DNA of 20,276 bases from assembly GCA_904419035.1 (NCBI GenBank), contig CAJFQL010000136.1, positions 1-20,276 of the forward strand, written 5' to 3'. The position numbers and the translations under genes were made by a program. Within the stretch, counting starts at the first letter, position 1; every line of letters begins with the position of its first letter. Below, in pieces: positions 20,032 through 20,276 of the stretch. The notes below the pieces were generated by a model. The model was not told the DNA's origin. It saw only the letters and a program-made list of their open reading frames with translations, and did not search any database. Source of the stretch: Heritagella caecorum. GTDB taxonomy: Bacteria > Bacillota > Clostridia > Oscillospirales > Acutalibacteraceae.

Positions 20032-20276
20032 ATCGGGGACAACTGGATTGTCCAGACCTTGGAGAGCGCCCTGGGCACCTGGAACGAGAAGCTGGGGGAG
20101 CTGTGGGAACTGCTGACCCAAACACCGCAGAACTTCAAGGGCGGCGACATCTGGAATGTCATCGTGGGAATCAACGGCGCCTTGCAGGGCATTGGCTATG
20201 GCCTGCTGGTGCTGTTTTTTGCCATGGGGGTATTCCAGTCCGCCGCGTCCTTCCGGGAGATCCAGCGGCCGGAGTA
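20032..20276 (+). CDS. TrbL/VirB6-like conjugation membrane protein, 3' cut by window, probable ATC start
   Basis: The 81 visible codons begin GDNWIVQTLESALGTW after the initiator and continue with GGDIWNVIVGINGALQGI and a membrane segment YGLLVLFFAMGVF. This pattern is typical of the TrbL/VirB6-like polytopic proteins that follow Maff2 in Tn1549-like ICEs and form the inner-membrane part of the channel. The start is unusual. A TGA at 20026 is in frame, so the gene cannot begin earlier, and the first codons are AAG ATC GGG GAC. The GGGGGGTG ribosome binding site (20018-20025) is 6 nt before ATC 20032. The next standard start, TTG 20059, has no site and would delete the conserved N-terminus. 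Confidence 0.8.
   Translation, partial: MGDNWIVQTLESALGTWNEKLGELWELLTQTPQNFKGGDIWNVIVGINGALQGIGYGLLVLFFAMGVFQSAASFREIQRPE

Larger units (their letters stand above)
2401..20276 (+). mobile_element. Integrative conjugative element, Tn1549-like backbone, left part only
   Basis: All genes from 2515 on lie on the plus strand and follow the order typical of Tn1549-type ICEs in Clostridia: RepA_N, ParB, DUF3846, ArdC, LPD28, oriT region, MobC, relaxase, PcfB, LtrC/ArdC-like, VirD4, Maff2, TrbL. A block of five exported-protein genes (12200-17757) interrupts the order between the second ArdC-like gene and virD4. Integrase, excisionase, the VirB4 and NlpC/P60 transfer genes and the right end must lie beyond 20276. 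The left limit given is approximate, and the true att site is not identified. Confidence 0.85.

Overview
The window reads as chromosome of a high-GC, endospore-forming Firmicute (class Clostridia, most likely an Oscillospiraceae/Flavonifractor-type gut organism) interrupted by the left part of an integrative conjugative element (ICE) of the Tn1549-like type. The sporulation gene spoIIP, strong AGGAGG-type ribosome binding sites, frequent TTG starts and the RepA_N / ParB / ArdC / MobC / relaxase / PcfB / VirD4 / Maff2 / TrbL gene order support this. No integrase or right end is present, so the element continues past 20276. The genus is inferred from style and gene content, not proven.

Region 1 (1-2105) is host chromosome: the 5' part of spoIIP on the minus strand, diverging from a HAD-family (Cof-type) phosphatase whose sigma-A-like promoter starts at the spoIIP start codon. 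Region 2 (2106-2514) has no gene: it holds hairpins, sequence that looks like a dispersed non-coding repeat, an AT-rich stretch and a strong terminator. The left ICE junction probably lies here. Region 3 (2515-8073) is the replication, maintenance and accessory block: RepA, ParB with a long low-complexity tail, a DUF3846 protein, an ArdC-like antirestriction protein, an LPD28-type protein and one unrecognised protein. Region 4 (8074-11805) is the DNA-processing block: a candidate oriT, MobC, relaxase, an unknown protein, PcfB and a second ArdC-like protein that has lost one zinc ligand.

Region 5 (11806-17797) is the unusual part. A gene-free stretch of about 390 nt, packed with perfect hairpins, is followed by five same-strand, closely spaced genes for exported proteins: a lipoprotein, a small secreted protein, a triple-SLH protein, a second small secreted protein and an 812-residue Cys-rich protein with four InlB/Flg_new-type repeats. 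Two home-made domain families link them. The lipoprotein and the SLH protein share a C-terminal domain, and the two small proteins and the end of the large protein share a module beginning SVTVP. This looks like a multi-component cell-surface structure carried as cargo between the relaxosome genes and the coupling protein. Region 6 (17814-20276) returns to transfer genes: VirD4, Maff2 and the start of a TrbL-like protein.

Two patterns run through the element. A palindrome, GTCCC-AAGTC-GGGAC or a close variant, occurs at five intergenic positions. Also, three genes (at 9830, 10936 and 20032) have a good Shine-Dalgarno followed at the right distance by ATC rather than ATG/GTG/TTG, and a fourth (5429) has CTG. 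Ordinary gene callers would truncate or lose these genes.
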